Positions 22,370-34,189 of a stretch of DNA of 64,000 nucleotides are shown one piece after another. Below the pieces are notes generated by a model, which saw nothing but the letters and a program-made list of their open reading frames with translations, ran no database searches and had not been told where the DNA came from. A program made the position numbers and the translations under genes. Source of the stretch: Tachypleus tridentatus (lineage: Eukaryota; Arthropoda; Merostomata; Xiphosura; Limulidae); assembly GCF_004210375.1 (NCBI RefSeq), contig NC_134830.1, positions 868,001 to 932,000 on the forward strand, given 5' to 3'. Each line of letters starts with the position of its first letter. The first letter of the stretch is position 1.

Positions 22370-23041
22370 AAGAAATCCTCTGGGCGGGTGGAGATGAAAA
22401 GAAAATTGAGACTTCCAAGCAGCGTTTACTGTGTTAAGTTGAAGAAGTATAAGGTTAGAGAACTCTTCGAATTAAGAAGCACATTGTTCTCAATGATTGG
22501 ATCAATGATAATTATGTAACTGGAGAAGGATATTTCTTTCAATCAAACTACGTGACGATCGGATAGGTAGCCTCATGTTATAAATACAGTGTGTGCCATT
22601 GAGATGAAAGAGAAAGTCTAGACCAACGATACAGGCTATGACCACAAGGCTATGTTTAAAAGTAGTCGAAAAAGGACTTCCTGGATTCCAATTAAAAAGA
22701 AACGCCCCTTAAAATATATCTAAACTTTATAGAATATTTACGTTTATGGAGCATGAACCATTTACATATCTTGCTCTTTTTGATTAGTCTTCTTCATTAA
22801 ATAATTTCTGCGCATCTTACAAGGAAATCAAGGTCAAAGGTCAAATACATTTTGATAAATGACAGTGCGCAATATCATGGTAAGAATTGTAAGTGGAAAG
22901 CTATCGTTAGAGTTCAAGTACACGGTTTACATACCGTAATCATCAGACTTTTGTTAGTTAATCCATGGAGATGTGACATGTAAACGAATATTGTGTTACA
23001 CAAAGAAAAATGTATCGGTAAATCCACTACAGAATGGGAAG
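22370..23041. other. Unannotated stretch
   Basis: No supported gene, RNA or repeat. Confidence 0.3.
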
Positions 23042-23145
23042 TGACCCTCAGTGGCTTATAACACTAAAAATATGGTTTCGATACCCGTGGTGGATATAGC
23101 ACAGATAGCGATCGTGTAGCTTTGTGGTTAACAACAAACAAACTA
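23042..23145 (+). repeat. SINE-B copy with head deletion
   Basis: Reads ccctcagtggcttataacac, ggtttcgatacccgtggtgg, gcacagatagcgatcgtgta and aacaacaaacaaac. The segment between the A box and the anticodon region is missing. Confidence 0.75.
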
Positions 23146-23834
23146 AAAACTATGGAAAGATATCTGCTAAAACTTGCGTTTTATTTCATGATTTTTTGAT
23201 ATATCTTATGATTGCCTGTCAAGTTTTTGAATTAGATCCGCTATCAAGAGCCTTCGAAAGGTTGTCGAGAAGCGATTTCGGAAGTAGTTGCTATGTTAAA
23301 ACAATGCAGAACATTGGGGGTTCTATTCGTTCAAATGTTGTGCCCTTTGGCTCGTATTATTAAACGATCGGCAGAAACCGAACACAGGTGTCAAAAGTGG
23401 CGCCACAGATCTCTTCCGGCAGGATTAGCATATGCAAATCGTTCTTATAAAGTTCAATGAACCCTCAGTGTGTATGAGGAAGTATCGGGGTAAAACACTT
23501 TTAACTGACATAACTAGGCGAAGGGAAGTATAACTATATCTTACAGTAAGTTGATGTGTTTTTTTACATAACGAATTTCCTCGACTCAAATATGAACCCG
23601 AAACCTTCCGCACGCCTTCAAACGACTACTACAGTGTAATAGACAATAATGAAGCTGAGTACATTATATTAAAATGATTTTAGAGCTTCACCACGTCGGC
23701 CAGTCATGTTCTGTCTGACAACCATGCATCTTCATAATATTACTGCAGTGTATTTTCCATTGTAAAGGCTCTATTGTAAATACGTGATGTCATATGTAAA
23801 CCACTACATCTACTTCTTTTTTATTCTCCATCTA
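23146..23834. other. Unannotated stretch
   Basis: Small open frames at 23124-23363 and 23425-23613 are not recognised and not called. Confidence 0.3.
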
Positions 23835-23993
23835 GTAACACGCTCGCACTTTCAACCATGTGACTAAATACTACAATTCGTTAGTAAAGAGTTGGCGGTG
23901 GATGCTTTTAGGTGGTTTCTTCCCTTTCGCCAGTCGCTCGAAAATTAAAGAAGATGATAGATAGCCTTACTACCTTTGTCGTAAATAAACAAA
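23835..23993 (+). repeat. Heavily decayed SINE-A fragment
   Basis: Retains acgctcgcactttcaaccat, caattcgttagtaaagagtt, ggcggtgg and a rough tail. The tRNA-like head is lost. Confidence 0.55.
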
Positions 23994-23999
23994 TCTTCT

Positions 24000-24885
24000 A
24001 TATTCTAAAGACTGCTGGTATTAAATTTTTATTAAAATAAAGTTGAGAACAACGTTTCGACCTCTTAGGTCATCTTCAGGTTAACAAAGAAAGAATTTGC
24101 ATCTGACTGTTACCGAGCACATACACACCTCAGGGACAAGAGTGTAAACGGGTACGGAATTCTAGAGGGCGTTGCAGTTAGATGTTAGTTTATTAATTAG
24201 TATAGGTATAATAGTGTTCCTTTATATTAGTTTAATTTTGGTCCGAGTTGTTGTAAAAGTAAGGCTTCTTTGACTTTGCATTTGTTTGTATTTATTATGT
24301 TGGTGTTTTTTCCGGTTTTATTGTACTTACTTGGTTCGCAATGTTCAAAAATGTGCGAAGGTGGTTTTTGTTGGTGTTATTTTTTTAATCTGATTTCCAT
24401 TTCTCTGACTGTTTCTCGATATAGAACTCGTGGCACTTGTTGCATTGTATTTAATGTTGGTGTTGTGTTTGTCAGTGTAGCTTTATATAGTATGGGCTTC
24501 AGTTTTGTACCTGATCTTGGAATGAATTTAGTGTTTACTGGAATGTTATGTTATAGGTTTATTCAAATGTTGATTATTTTATCGCAACTATCAGAAACAT
24601 ATGGTATGCAAAAGTGTAGAGTTTTGTAGTTGTTACATTGAATTTATTATTGTTTGTTTGCTGTCAATACTTGTGTGTATGTATTATTTTTTCAACGGTT
24701 TTTGGAGGACATTTGTTGATGATGATGAATTGTTGTTACATTTGGTTTATTTCATCATTAACTTTATCAGGTGAACATAGTTTTGTGGCTGTGTTTATTT
24801 GGTTTATTGATATCTTGAGTTTTTGGTTTGTTTCATGTGCTGAGTCCCAGAGAATGTACAGTCTAGTAGTCAGCGACTAAAACTA
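24000..24885 (-). pseudogene. Penelope-like element, 3' part with GIY-YIG endonuclease remnant
   Basis: Minus-strand translation, with frameshifts and stops, gives pieces typical of the Penelope-like C-terminal endonuclease: CNKCHEFYI (about 24415-24450), then an Arg-Leu-Lys stretch, SHIFEHCE (about 24333-24356) and KEALLLQQLGPN (about 24243-24277). Further left is a 3'-terminal segment of the type seen in these retroelements, CCTGAAGATGACCTAAGAGG then TCGAAACG (reverse complement of 24053-24080). The element normally copies itself using a reverse transcriptase and this endonuclease; this copy is dead. The plus-strand open frames at 24270-24629 and 24638-24880 are antisense shadows of it. Confidence 0.7.
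24053..24080 (-). ncRNA. Hammerhead-like motif in Penelope-like 3' end
   Basis: On the minus strand CTGAAGA fits the hammerhead CUGANGA core. It is followed by a 4-bp stem (GACC/GGTC, loop TAAGA) and GAAAC. One extra T lies between the core and the stem, and the downstream stem is imperfect (GTTG/CAAC with loop TTCT). Hammerhead motifs are reported in Penelope-like elements; activity of this copy is doubtful. Confidence 0.35.
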
Positions 24886-24905
24886 CATAAAATAAGTACT
24901 TAATT

Positions 24906-25225
24906 ATGGGTAATCTCGTGTCACCAGTTCTAGCCAACATTTTCATGGTACAGATTGAATCTCGGCGATCAATTCAGTTTTACGCCCACCGCTATACTGA
25001 TACATATATGTTAACGATACAATTGCTGGATTCACATCTACAAATCACACAATTAGTTTTTCAACCATATTAACTCCATACACCTCAACACTAAGTTCAA
25101 CTGTGAACACGAGAAAACTAACCAAATAACATTTCTCAACTTTAAGATCACAAGAACCGATACAAAATTCAAAACCGAAATATTAAAAAAAAAATCACCC
25201 ATACTAGAATACAGAAATCCATAGG
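24906..25225 (+). pseudogene. Penelope-like reverse transcriptase fragment, inverted relative to its 3' part
   Basis: Plus-strand reading from 24906 gives GNLVSPVLANIFM, matching the conserved reverse transcriptase motif (G-x-x-x-SPVLANIFM). HRYTDTYML follows, a decayed form of the catalytic R-Y-V-D-D-T motif in which at least one catalytic Asp is replaced. After stops, ITRTDTKFKTEI corresponds to the region just after the palm. It lies head to head with the minus-strand endonuclease half that ends near 24885. It is non-functional. Confidence 0.68.
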
Positions 25226-25259
25226 CGACTTGATTGGTATGCCTTGATTTGTAATATTA

Positions 25260-25547
25260 TCAACACCCGTTTCATTCTTCAGCTAATTAAGGTGTGAGAT
25301 AGTTGAACGAATACGTAGTGCAAGCAATCTGTGTGCACGTGACTTGTGTCGTTTTTCCAGACGGAAATTCTTCTCGAGTACGTTCCGTATTGTTGCTTGG
25401 AGCACTTGGATGATTTTTGCCACCGACCTTTTGAGTGTGGATCCTCACATGTTAGAAGACACTGCATTTTTGCTTTTCATGGTAAGGGTACAGCCTATTG
25501 CAGGTCTTTTTTCCAGGATGGGGCCTGGTAAAACAAGCTGATCCATA
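25260..25547 (-). pseudogene. Decayed DNA-transposon transposase N-terminal fragment (Tc1/mariner-like)
   Basis: The minus-strand frame gives STLKRSVAKIIQVLQATIRN and then VLEKNFRLEKRHKSRA, followed after a small shift by LLALRIRSTISHLN. Spacing and residues resemble the helix-turn-helix DNA-binding part of Tc1/mariner-superfamily transposases. There is at least one stop just upstream of this stretch, and no catalytic domain was found. Several small open frames on both strands overlap it and are not separate genes. Family assignment is tentative. Confidence 0.35.
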
Positions 25548-25814
25548 ATCTTTTATTTCCCAACGAAATTTAGTTCAATGAACAGATTTGTCTTGGAACA
25601 AGTAAATCCTTCATATGAAAATATTTTTTCAGCCCCGATTGCATGAATAATTTTCGTTGAAAGACGTCGCTACACAACGCTTTTCAAAAGCACTCAATTG
25701 TTGGAACATTAAACAATGCTAAAATTTAGTTCTTATAAATCCCTTTCCACCGTAACTCTACTTCGGCTGTAGTTTTCATGTAACTTGCCAACTTGAATAT
25801 TCAAACTAGATTAT
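25548..25814. other. Unannotated stretch
   Basis: Nothing recognisable. Confidence 0.3.
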
Positions 25815-26101
25815 ACTTATTGTTTGTTTGTTATTTGAATTTCGCACAAAGTTACTCGAAGGCTATCTGCGCTAGCCGTCCCTAATTTAGCAGTGTAAGA
25901 CTAGAGAGAAGGCAGCTAGTCATCACCACCCACCGCCAACTCTTGGGCTACTCTTTTACCAACGAATGGTGGGATTGACCGTCATATTATAACGCCCCCA
26001 CGGCTGAAAAGGCGAGCATGTTTGGTGCGACCGGGATTCGAAACCACGATACTCAGCTTACGAGTCGAATGCCTTAACCCACCTGGCCATACCGTGCCGG
26101 G
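25815..26101 (-). repeat. SINE-A copy, full length
   Basis: The plus strand begins gtttgtttgttatttgaatt, passes cagctagtcatcaccaccca, and ends aacccacctggccataccgt and gccggg. Well preserved. Confidence 0.95.
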
Positions 26102-26794
26102 ATTATATTAAACCCATTTTATATAAAATAACGTACTAAATCTCTTTTAGCGTCAGTCTTACATGCAAATATGACAAAACTGGAAATTGTGTTTATTAAG
26201 TGTTTCGCGTAATAATATCAATATTATTTTCGCGCATCGAAAATACTCTTGTTAAAAAAGTAATAGGTTAAATATTATTGGTAGCCACATGATGTCATGA
26301 ATGAAATGCCAGCAGTGAAGCAATTGTTTTCCTGTTTGCACAAGAATTATTTGTACCCTTTGACTGAAGAGAGAGCACAAAATGTGAGATGAATATAACA
26401 TAAATATTTGAAAATTATGACTTTCAAAATCTGGCAGTATTTAAGCTGTAGGTTATTGTTAAATAACATTTATGAAGATAGAAATTTTGTAACAAAGATA
26501 TAACATTGCATATAAACATAATACATTAACGAGGGTTTGTAATTTGTATTCCTGTGATAATTAGTTCCTGCTTGTCATAAAACTTTGAGTTCGGTTGGTA
26601 ATAAACATTTACATTTTAACAGCACAGGAGTAAAAAGAGAGAGGTAACAAAAGGCTTATCAATCATAGTGATATATTTAATTGTTTCAAAGTTCTCTCAA
26701 ATTGTTAAAATATTAGCGTATACTTTGTTTTTTATAATAAAGTCAATACTTTAATGACAAACAGAGAATGGTTCAGTGCTGTTTTGTTTAGTTT
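26102..26794. other. Unannotated AT-rich stretch
   Basis: No gene or repeat seen. Confidence 0.3.
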
Positions 26795-26904
26795 AGCTAT
26801 CGGAAAGTTGCACAATGTGCTATCTGACTTTTGAATAGCTTGGGGAATCGAACCACCGATTGTATTAATGTAAGTCCGGAAACGTACTGCTGACCCATCA
26901 GGAG
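26795..26904 (-). repeat. SINE-B copy
   Basis: Shows gcacaatgtgctatctgact, ggggaatcgaaccaccgatt and gtactgctgacccatcagga in reverse-complement SINE-B order. It directly abuts the following SINE-A. Confidence 0.7.
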
Positions 26905-27110
26905 ACCCGCTATGGCCAGGTGGTTAGGGCGCTCGACTTGTAATCATAGGGTACGGGTTTGAATCCCCGTCACACCAAATATACTCTCCTTTTCAGCCGT
27001 GCAAGTGTTATAAGGTGACAGTCAAACCCATTATTCATTGGTAAAAAGTAGCCCAAGAGATGGCAGTGGGTGGTGATCACTAGCTGCTTTCCCTCTAATC
27101 TTACACTGTT
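26905..27110 (+). repeat. SINE-A copy truncated at the satellite junction
   Basis: The head (gacccgctatggccaggtgg) and middle (ggcagtgggtggtgatcact) are present. The copy stops at cttacactgtt, where the minisatellite begins. The usual tail (ggacggctagcgcagatagc ...) is missing. Confidence 0.9.
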
Positions 27111-30100
27111 TGATGGTTTACTTCATTGTTACTTGTTTTGATGGTTTTCTTCATTACCGCGTGTTTTGATGGTTTTCTTCATTACCGCGTGTTTTCACTG
27201 TTTTCTTCATTGTGACTTGTTTCACTATTAAGTGTTTTGGTGTTTTACATTATTATTATATGTTTGATGTTTTACTTCATAATTACGTGTTTTGAATGTT
27301 TTCTTCATTACTTCATGCTTTGACGGTATACTTCATTTCTACTTGATTGATTCTTCACTTCATTATTGTGTGTTTTGACGGTTTTCTTCTTTGTTACTTA
27401 TTTCATTACTACGTATTTTGGTGTTTTACATTATCATTATGTGTTTAAAGGTTTATTTCTTTATTATGCGTTTTGATGGTTTACTTCATTGTCACGTGTT
27501 TTGACGGTTTTCTTCGTTACTATGTGTTTTGATGGTTTATTTTATTGAGACTTGTTTTGATGATTTCTCAATTAATGCGTCTTTTGAATGCTTACTTCAT
27601 TACTGCGTGTTTTAACGATTTATTTCATTGTTACTTGTTTTGAATGTTAACTTTATTATTGCGTGTTTTGACGGCTTTCTTCATGGTTACTTATTTTGAT
27701 CGTTCACTTCACTACTACGTGTTTTGACGGTTTCACTTCACTACTACGTGTTTTGACGGTTTACTTGATTGTTGCTTGTTTCATTATTACGTGTTTCGGT
27801 GTTTTACATTATTTTTATTTGTTTTTGATGGTTTATTTCATTATTACGCGTTTTGATGGTTTACTTCATTATAACAAGTTTTGATGCTTTTCTTCGTTAC
27901 TGCGTGTTTTCACTGTTTTCTTTATTGTGACTTGTTTCACTATTAAGTGTTTTGGTGTTTTACATTTTTATTATCTGTTTGGTGTTTTTCCTTCATTATT
28001 TCGTATTTTGATGTTTTACTTCACCACTGCGTGTTTTGATGGTTTTCTTCATCATTAGGTATTTTGATGTTTTACATTGTTATTATATGAATGATGTTTT
28101 TCTTCATTATTACGTGTTTTAATGGTTTACTTCATTGTTACTTGTCTTGATGGTTTACTTCATTACTGCGTGTTTTAAAGATTTACTTCATTGTTACTTG
28201 TTTTGAATGTTTACTTCATTATTGAGTGTTTTGACGGTTTTCTTCATGGTTACTTATTTTGATGGTTTACTTCATTACTGCGTGTTTTACGGTTTTCTTC
28301 ATTGTTACTTGTTTTCATTATTACTTGTTTCGGTGTTTTACATTATTATTACGTGTTTGATATTTCTCTTCATTATTACGAATTTTGATGGTTTACTTCA
28401 TCCTTACTTGTATCATTACTACCTGTTTCGGTGTTTTACATTATTATTACGTGTTTGATATTTCTCTTCATTATTACGTATTTTGATGGTTTACTTCATT
28501 CTTACTAGTTTCATTACTACCTGTTTCGGTGTTTTACATTATTAGTATGTGTTTGATATTTTTCTTCATTATTGTTTATTTTGATGCTTTAGTTCATTGT
28601 TACGTATTTTGATGGTTTTCTTCATCGTTACTTGTTTTGATGTTTTACTTCATCATTACGTGTTTTGAATGTTTACTTCATTACGTGTTTTGAATGTTTA
28701 CTTCATTACTGAGTGCTTTGACAGTTTTCTTCGTGGTTACTTGATTTGATGGTTTACTTCACAGCTATTTGTTTTAATAGTTTTGTTCATTATTGCTTGT
28801 TTCGGTATTTTACATTATTATTATTATTTGTTAGTTTACTTCATTGTTACATGCTGTAATGGTATACTTCATTGCTACTTGTTTTGATCTTTTATTTCAT
28901 TGTTACTTGATTTGGTGGTTTACTTCATCTTTAAGTGTTTTGACGATTTACTTCATTGGTACTTGTTTTGATGGTTTACTTCGTCTTTAAGTGTTTTGAC
29001 GATTTACTTCATTGGTACTTGTTTTGATGGTTTACTTCGTCTTTAAGTGTTTTGACGATTTACTTTATTAGTACATGCTTTGATGGTTTACTTTCATGTT
29101 CCATATTTTGAGGGTTACTTCATTACTTCGTAGTTTGACGGTTTACTTCATTGCTACTTGTTTGATTCTTCACTTCATTATTGTGTGTTTTGACGGTTTT
29201 CTTCTTTGTTACTTATTTCATTACTACGTATTTCGGTGTTTTACATTATTATTATGTGTTTAAAGGTTTATTTCATTATTATGTGTTTAAAGGTTTATTT
29301 CATTATTATGCGTCTTGTTGGTTTACTTCATTGTTACGTGTTTTGACGGTTTTCTTCATTATTATGAGTTTTAATGATTTATTTTATTGGTACTTGTTTT
29401 GATGGTTTAAAAATTAATGCGTGTTTTTACGGTTTTCGTCATTAATGCGTGTTTTGACGGTTTTCTTCATTGCTAGTTGTCTTGAATGTTTACTTCATTA
29501 CTGAGTGCTTTGACGGTTTTCTTCATGGTTATTTATTTTGATGGTTTACTTCATTATTACGTGTTTTGATGATTTTCTTCATTTCTGCGTGTTTTAATGA
29601 TTTAATTTATTCGTACTTGTTTTGATGGTTTTCTTAATTACTGCATATTTTTACGGTTTTTCTCATTGTTACGTGTTTTATTATTACGTGTTTCGGTGTT
29701 TTACATTATTATTATTGGGTGTTTGATGGTTTTATTTCATTATTACGCGATTGGATGGTTTCCTTCATAATAACGAGTTTTGATGGTTCACTTCATTACT
29801 GCGTGTTTTGATGGTTTTCTTCATTGTTACTTGTTTTGATGGTTTTCTTCATTGTTACTTGTTTTGATGGTTTACTTCATTGTTACTTGTTTTGATGGTT
29901 TTCTTCATTGTTACTTGTTTTGATGGTTTACTTCATTGGTACTTGTTTCATTATTACGTGTTTCGGTGTTTTCCATTGTTATTATGTGTTTGATGGTTTA
30001 CTTCATTATTACGTGTTTTGATTATTTTCTACATTACTGTGTGTTTTCACTGTTTTCTTCATTTTTACTTGTGTCACTATTAAGTGTTTTGGTGTTTTAC

Positions 30101-33035
30101 ATTATTATTATTATATGTTTGGTGTTTTTCCTTCATTATTTCGTATTTTACTCAACTACTGCGTGTTTTGATGGTTTTCTTCATTATTAAGTGTTTTGAT
30201 GGTTTACTTCGTTGTTACTTGTTTTGATGATTTTCTTCATTACTGCGTGTTTTGACGGCTTTCTTCATTATTGCTTGTCTTGATGGTTTACTTCATTATT
30301 ACGTGTTGTGATTGTTTACTTCATTAGTGCGTGTTTTAAAGATTTACTTCATTGTTACTTGTTTTGAATGTTTACTTCATTACTGCGTGTTTTGACGGTT
30401 TTCTTCATGGTTACTTATTTTGATGGTTTTCTTCATTCTTACTTGTTTTGATGGTTCACTTCATAACTGCGTGTTTTGACGGTTTTCTTTATTGTTACTT
30501 GTTTCATTATTACGTGTTTCGGTGTTTTACATTATTATTATGTGTTTGAAGATTTACTTCATTGTTACTTGTCTTGATGGTTTACTTCATTATTACGTGT
30601 TGTGATTGTTTACTTCATTAGTGCGTGTTTTAAAGATTTACTTCATTGTTACTTGTTTTGAATGTTTACTTCATTACTGCGTGTTTTGACGGTTTTCTTC
30701 ATGGTTACTTATTTTGATGGTTTTCTTCATTCTACTTGTTTTGATGATTCACTTCATAACTGCGTGTTTTGACGGTTTTCTTTATTGTTACTTGTTTCAT
30801 TATTACGTGTTTCGGTGTTTTACATTATTATTATGTGTTTGAAGGTTTACTTCATTGTTACTTGTCTTGATGGTTTACTTCATTATTACGTGTTGTGATT
30901 GTTTACTTCATTAGTGCGTGTTTTAAAGATTTACTTCGTTGTTACTTGTTTTGAATGTTTACTTCATTGCTGCGTGTTTTGACGGTTTTCTTCATGGTTA
31001 CTTATTTTGATGTTTTTTTTTCATTCTTACTTGTTTTGATGGTTCACTTCACTACTACGTGTTTTGACAGTTTTCTTCATTGTTACTTGTTTCATTATTA
31101 CGTGTTTCGGTGTTTTACATTATTTTTGTGTGTTTGATGGTTTATTTCATTATTACGTGTTTTGATGGTTTACTTCATTATAACAGGTTTTGATGGTTTT
31201 ATTCGTTACTGCGTATTTTGATGGTTTACTTCATTGTTACGTGTTTTGATGGTTTTCTTCATTACCGCGTGTTTTCATTGTTTTTTTTATTGTTACTTGT
31301 TTCATTATTACGTGTTTTGGTGTTTTACATTATTATTATATGTTTGGTGTTTTTCCTTCATTATTTCGTATTTTGATGTTTTACTCAACCATGCGTGTTT
31401 TGATGGCTTTCTTCATTATTACGTGTTTTGATGGTTTACTTCGTTGTTACTTGTTTTAATGTTTACTTCATTACTACGTGTTTTGACGGCTTTCTTCACT
31501 GTTACTTGTTTCATTATTACGTGTTTCTTTGTTTTACATTATTATTATGTGTTTGATGGTTTATTTCAGTACTATGCGTTTTGATGGTTTTCTTCATTAC
31601 TGCGTGTTTTGATGGTTTACTTTGTTGTTACTTGTTTTGAATGTTTACTTCATTAGTGCGTGTTTTAAAGATTTACTTCATTGTTACTTGTTTTGAATGT
31701 TTACTTCATTACTGCGTGTTTTGACGGCTTTCTTCATGGTTACTTATTTTGATGGTTTTCTTCATTCTTACTTGTTTTAATGGTTCACTTCATTACTACG
31801 TGTTTTGACGGCTTTCTTCACTGTTACTTGTTTCATTATTACGTGTTTCTTTGTTTTACATTATTATTATGTGTTTGATGGTTTATTTCAGTACTATGCG
31901 TTTTGATGGTTTTCTTCATTACTGCGTGTTTTGATGGTTTACTTTGTTGTTACTTGTTTTGAATGTTTACTTCATTAGTGCGTGTTTTAAAGATTTACTT
32001 CATTGTTACTTGTTTTGAATGTTTACTTCATTACTGCGTGTTTTGACGGCTTTCTTCATGGTTACTTATTTTGATGGTTTTCTTCATTCTTACTTGTTTT
32101 AATGGTTCACTTCATTACTACGTGTTTTGACGGCTTTCTTCACTGTTACTTGTTTCATTATTACGTGTTTCTTTGTTTTACATTATTATTATGTGTTTCA
32201 TGGTTAGTTTCATTATTAAGCGTTTTGATGGTTTTCTTCATTACAGCGTGATTTTGTGGTTTCCTTCATTGTTACTTGTGTTGAATGTTAACTCATTACT
32301 GCATGTTTTGACGGTTTTCTTCATGGTTACTTGTTTTGATGGTTCACTTAATTACTGCGTGTTTTGAAGGTTTTGTTCGTTTTACTTGTTTCGTTATTTC
32401 ATTTCGGTGTTTTACATTATTATTATGTGTTTGATGGCTTACTTCATTATTATGTGTTTTGATGGTTTAGTTTATTGGTACTTGTTTTGATGGTTTTCTT
32501 AATTACTGCGTGTTTTGATGGTTTTCTTTACTGTTACTTGTTTCATTATTTACGCGTTTTGGTGTTTTTCATTATTATTATGTGTTTGATGTTTTCCTTC
32601 ATTATTGCATATTTTGATGTGTTGTATCATTGTTACGCGTTTTGATGGTTTACTTCATTGCTACTTGTTTTTATCGTTTATTTAATTATTTCGTGTTTTA
32701 TTCGTTTACTTCATTATTACGTGGTTCGATGATTTATGCTATTATTGCGTATTCTAGTGTGTGACTTTGTTGTTTCTTATATTGATTGTTTGCATCATTG
32801 TTACATGTTTTGATGATTTACTTCATTGCTACTTTTTGATGGCTTACTTTATTGTTACTTGTTTCATTATAATGTTTTACATTATTTTAATGCATTTGAT
32901 TGTTTTCTTAATTGTTGCGTGTTTTGACAGTTAATTTTATTGTTACTTGTTTGGATGAATTAGTTCGTTACTTCTGGTATTCATGGTTTGCTTCATCGTT
33001 ACGTGTTTTTTTGTATTTCGCTTCATTGTTGTTAC
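27111..33035 (+). repeat. Large minisatellite, about 28-bp unit, about 5.9 kb
   Basis: About 200 imperfect units of the type ttcattgttacttgttttga + tggtttac (28 bp). A side variant, ttcggtgttttacattatta, recurs at regular points. The plus strand is very T-rich and poor in A. Nested periods are visible: gtgtttcttt at 31521, 31843 and 32165 (322 bp), and tgtgtttgaa at 30541 and 30834 (293 bp). All open frames of 60-84 codons in this region are low-complexity translations of the repeat, not genes. Confidence 0.97.
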
Positions 33036-34189
33036 ACTGAATGAACGCAAATAAAATTCAGTTTTACTGTTAAACTTTAGCACCATATTATCAGTCATTG
33101 CTGATATAAAGAATTGATAAACTTGTGTTGAAACATGCGATAAAGCGCCCCCTTTTGTACATCAAACGTGTACTTTTGCGTCGTACTGCACACGGTGGCG
33201 CAATTAGACCTTATGGGGCCCATGATGCAAACATGGGATCCCTTTAACTACTGTATTTTACTAATTTAGCGACAGAAAAACACACAAACCAAACAGTAAA
33301 ATGAGTAGTTAGGCGTAACAGTTTCTCGTCGCTGTGTTGTCGAGTTTCTGAGATAATTGAGTGTAACTAGCACACCCGTATTAGTAGCCGTTTCTTGTTA
33401 TTCATAACTTGTTACTTGTGTGGTTGATTCATTTAGCATGTTTCAAATTTCAATAATATCGTTGTTACCTTGTCGACGACAAGTAAAGAAGAACTCTAGA
33501 TAAATTGTGCAGTGGTGAGCTTTAAAAGGCTACCTGTCTATATTTCTCACCAGTTCTCGGTAAGCCCTATTAAAAGCAGCGACAGTTTGTGCTTTTATTA
33601 AAGGCATGAGGCCAAGTATTCGAAGCTACTACGTACACGACTGTTTAGATACAAACGACATGTATGTGTTTCTAGAGTGCGCCAACTGTACAACGAAGCG
33701 ATGGCCTCTCCTGCCTTTTCTACACGCACCTACATGTACCGAAGAAGCAACTTGGCATTATTCGTATCGGAAATCCATACATACTAGCATCTCGTGGTAT
33801 GGGCGGAGAAGTTTAGGGCTAAATAGACTAGCCGTCTTTGTTCAATAACAACCTTCAGATATATCAGCACGTTAAGTTTCTACAAGTTAATAATAGCTAA
33901 GTTGATACTGTTACCAACCCAAATACGTTATATTTGTACAACGTAAAACGAACTTATCTTAAAACTACAAGCAGGTCACTCAAACATTACGGTGCAGGCT
34001 TATTTCTACAGATTTAGTCAACTAAAGTTTTTCTATTTGTCTTTACAATTATAAAACAAGGCATTTATACGGTTTAACATACATTTATTTGTACAATATT
34101 GGTTAGCTACTTCCGTTATTAAAATCTTAAAACGTTTTTGTTAAAAAACAATATGTTTCTTCAAATAGTTACCTTTTTGTTAAATACTT
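33036..34189. other. Spacer between two satellites
   Basis: Non-repetitive and less AT-biased in its middle part (about 33600-33800). An open frame of 80 codons at 33606-33848 (plus, ATG start) is Cys- and aromatic-rich, and a second plus-strand frame across the same bases is also partly open. I recognise neither, and I do not call a gene without more evidence. Confidence 0.35.

Noticed and set aside
24270..24880. Plus-strand hydrophobic open frames resembling a membrane protein
   Set aside because: They are antisense to the minus-strand Penelope-like endonuclease remnant, which matches known motifs.
27696..32367. Many 60-84-codon open frames on the plus strand
   Set aside because: They are low-complexity translations of the 28-bp minisatellite, with repeated Phe/Leu/Tyr patterns, and end at unit variants.
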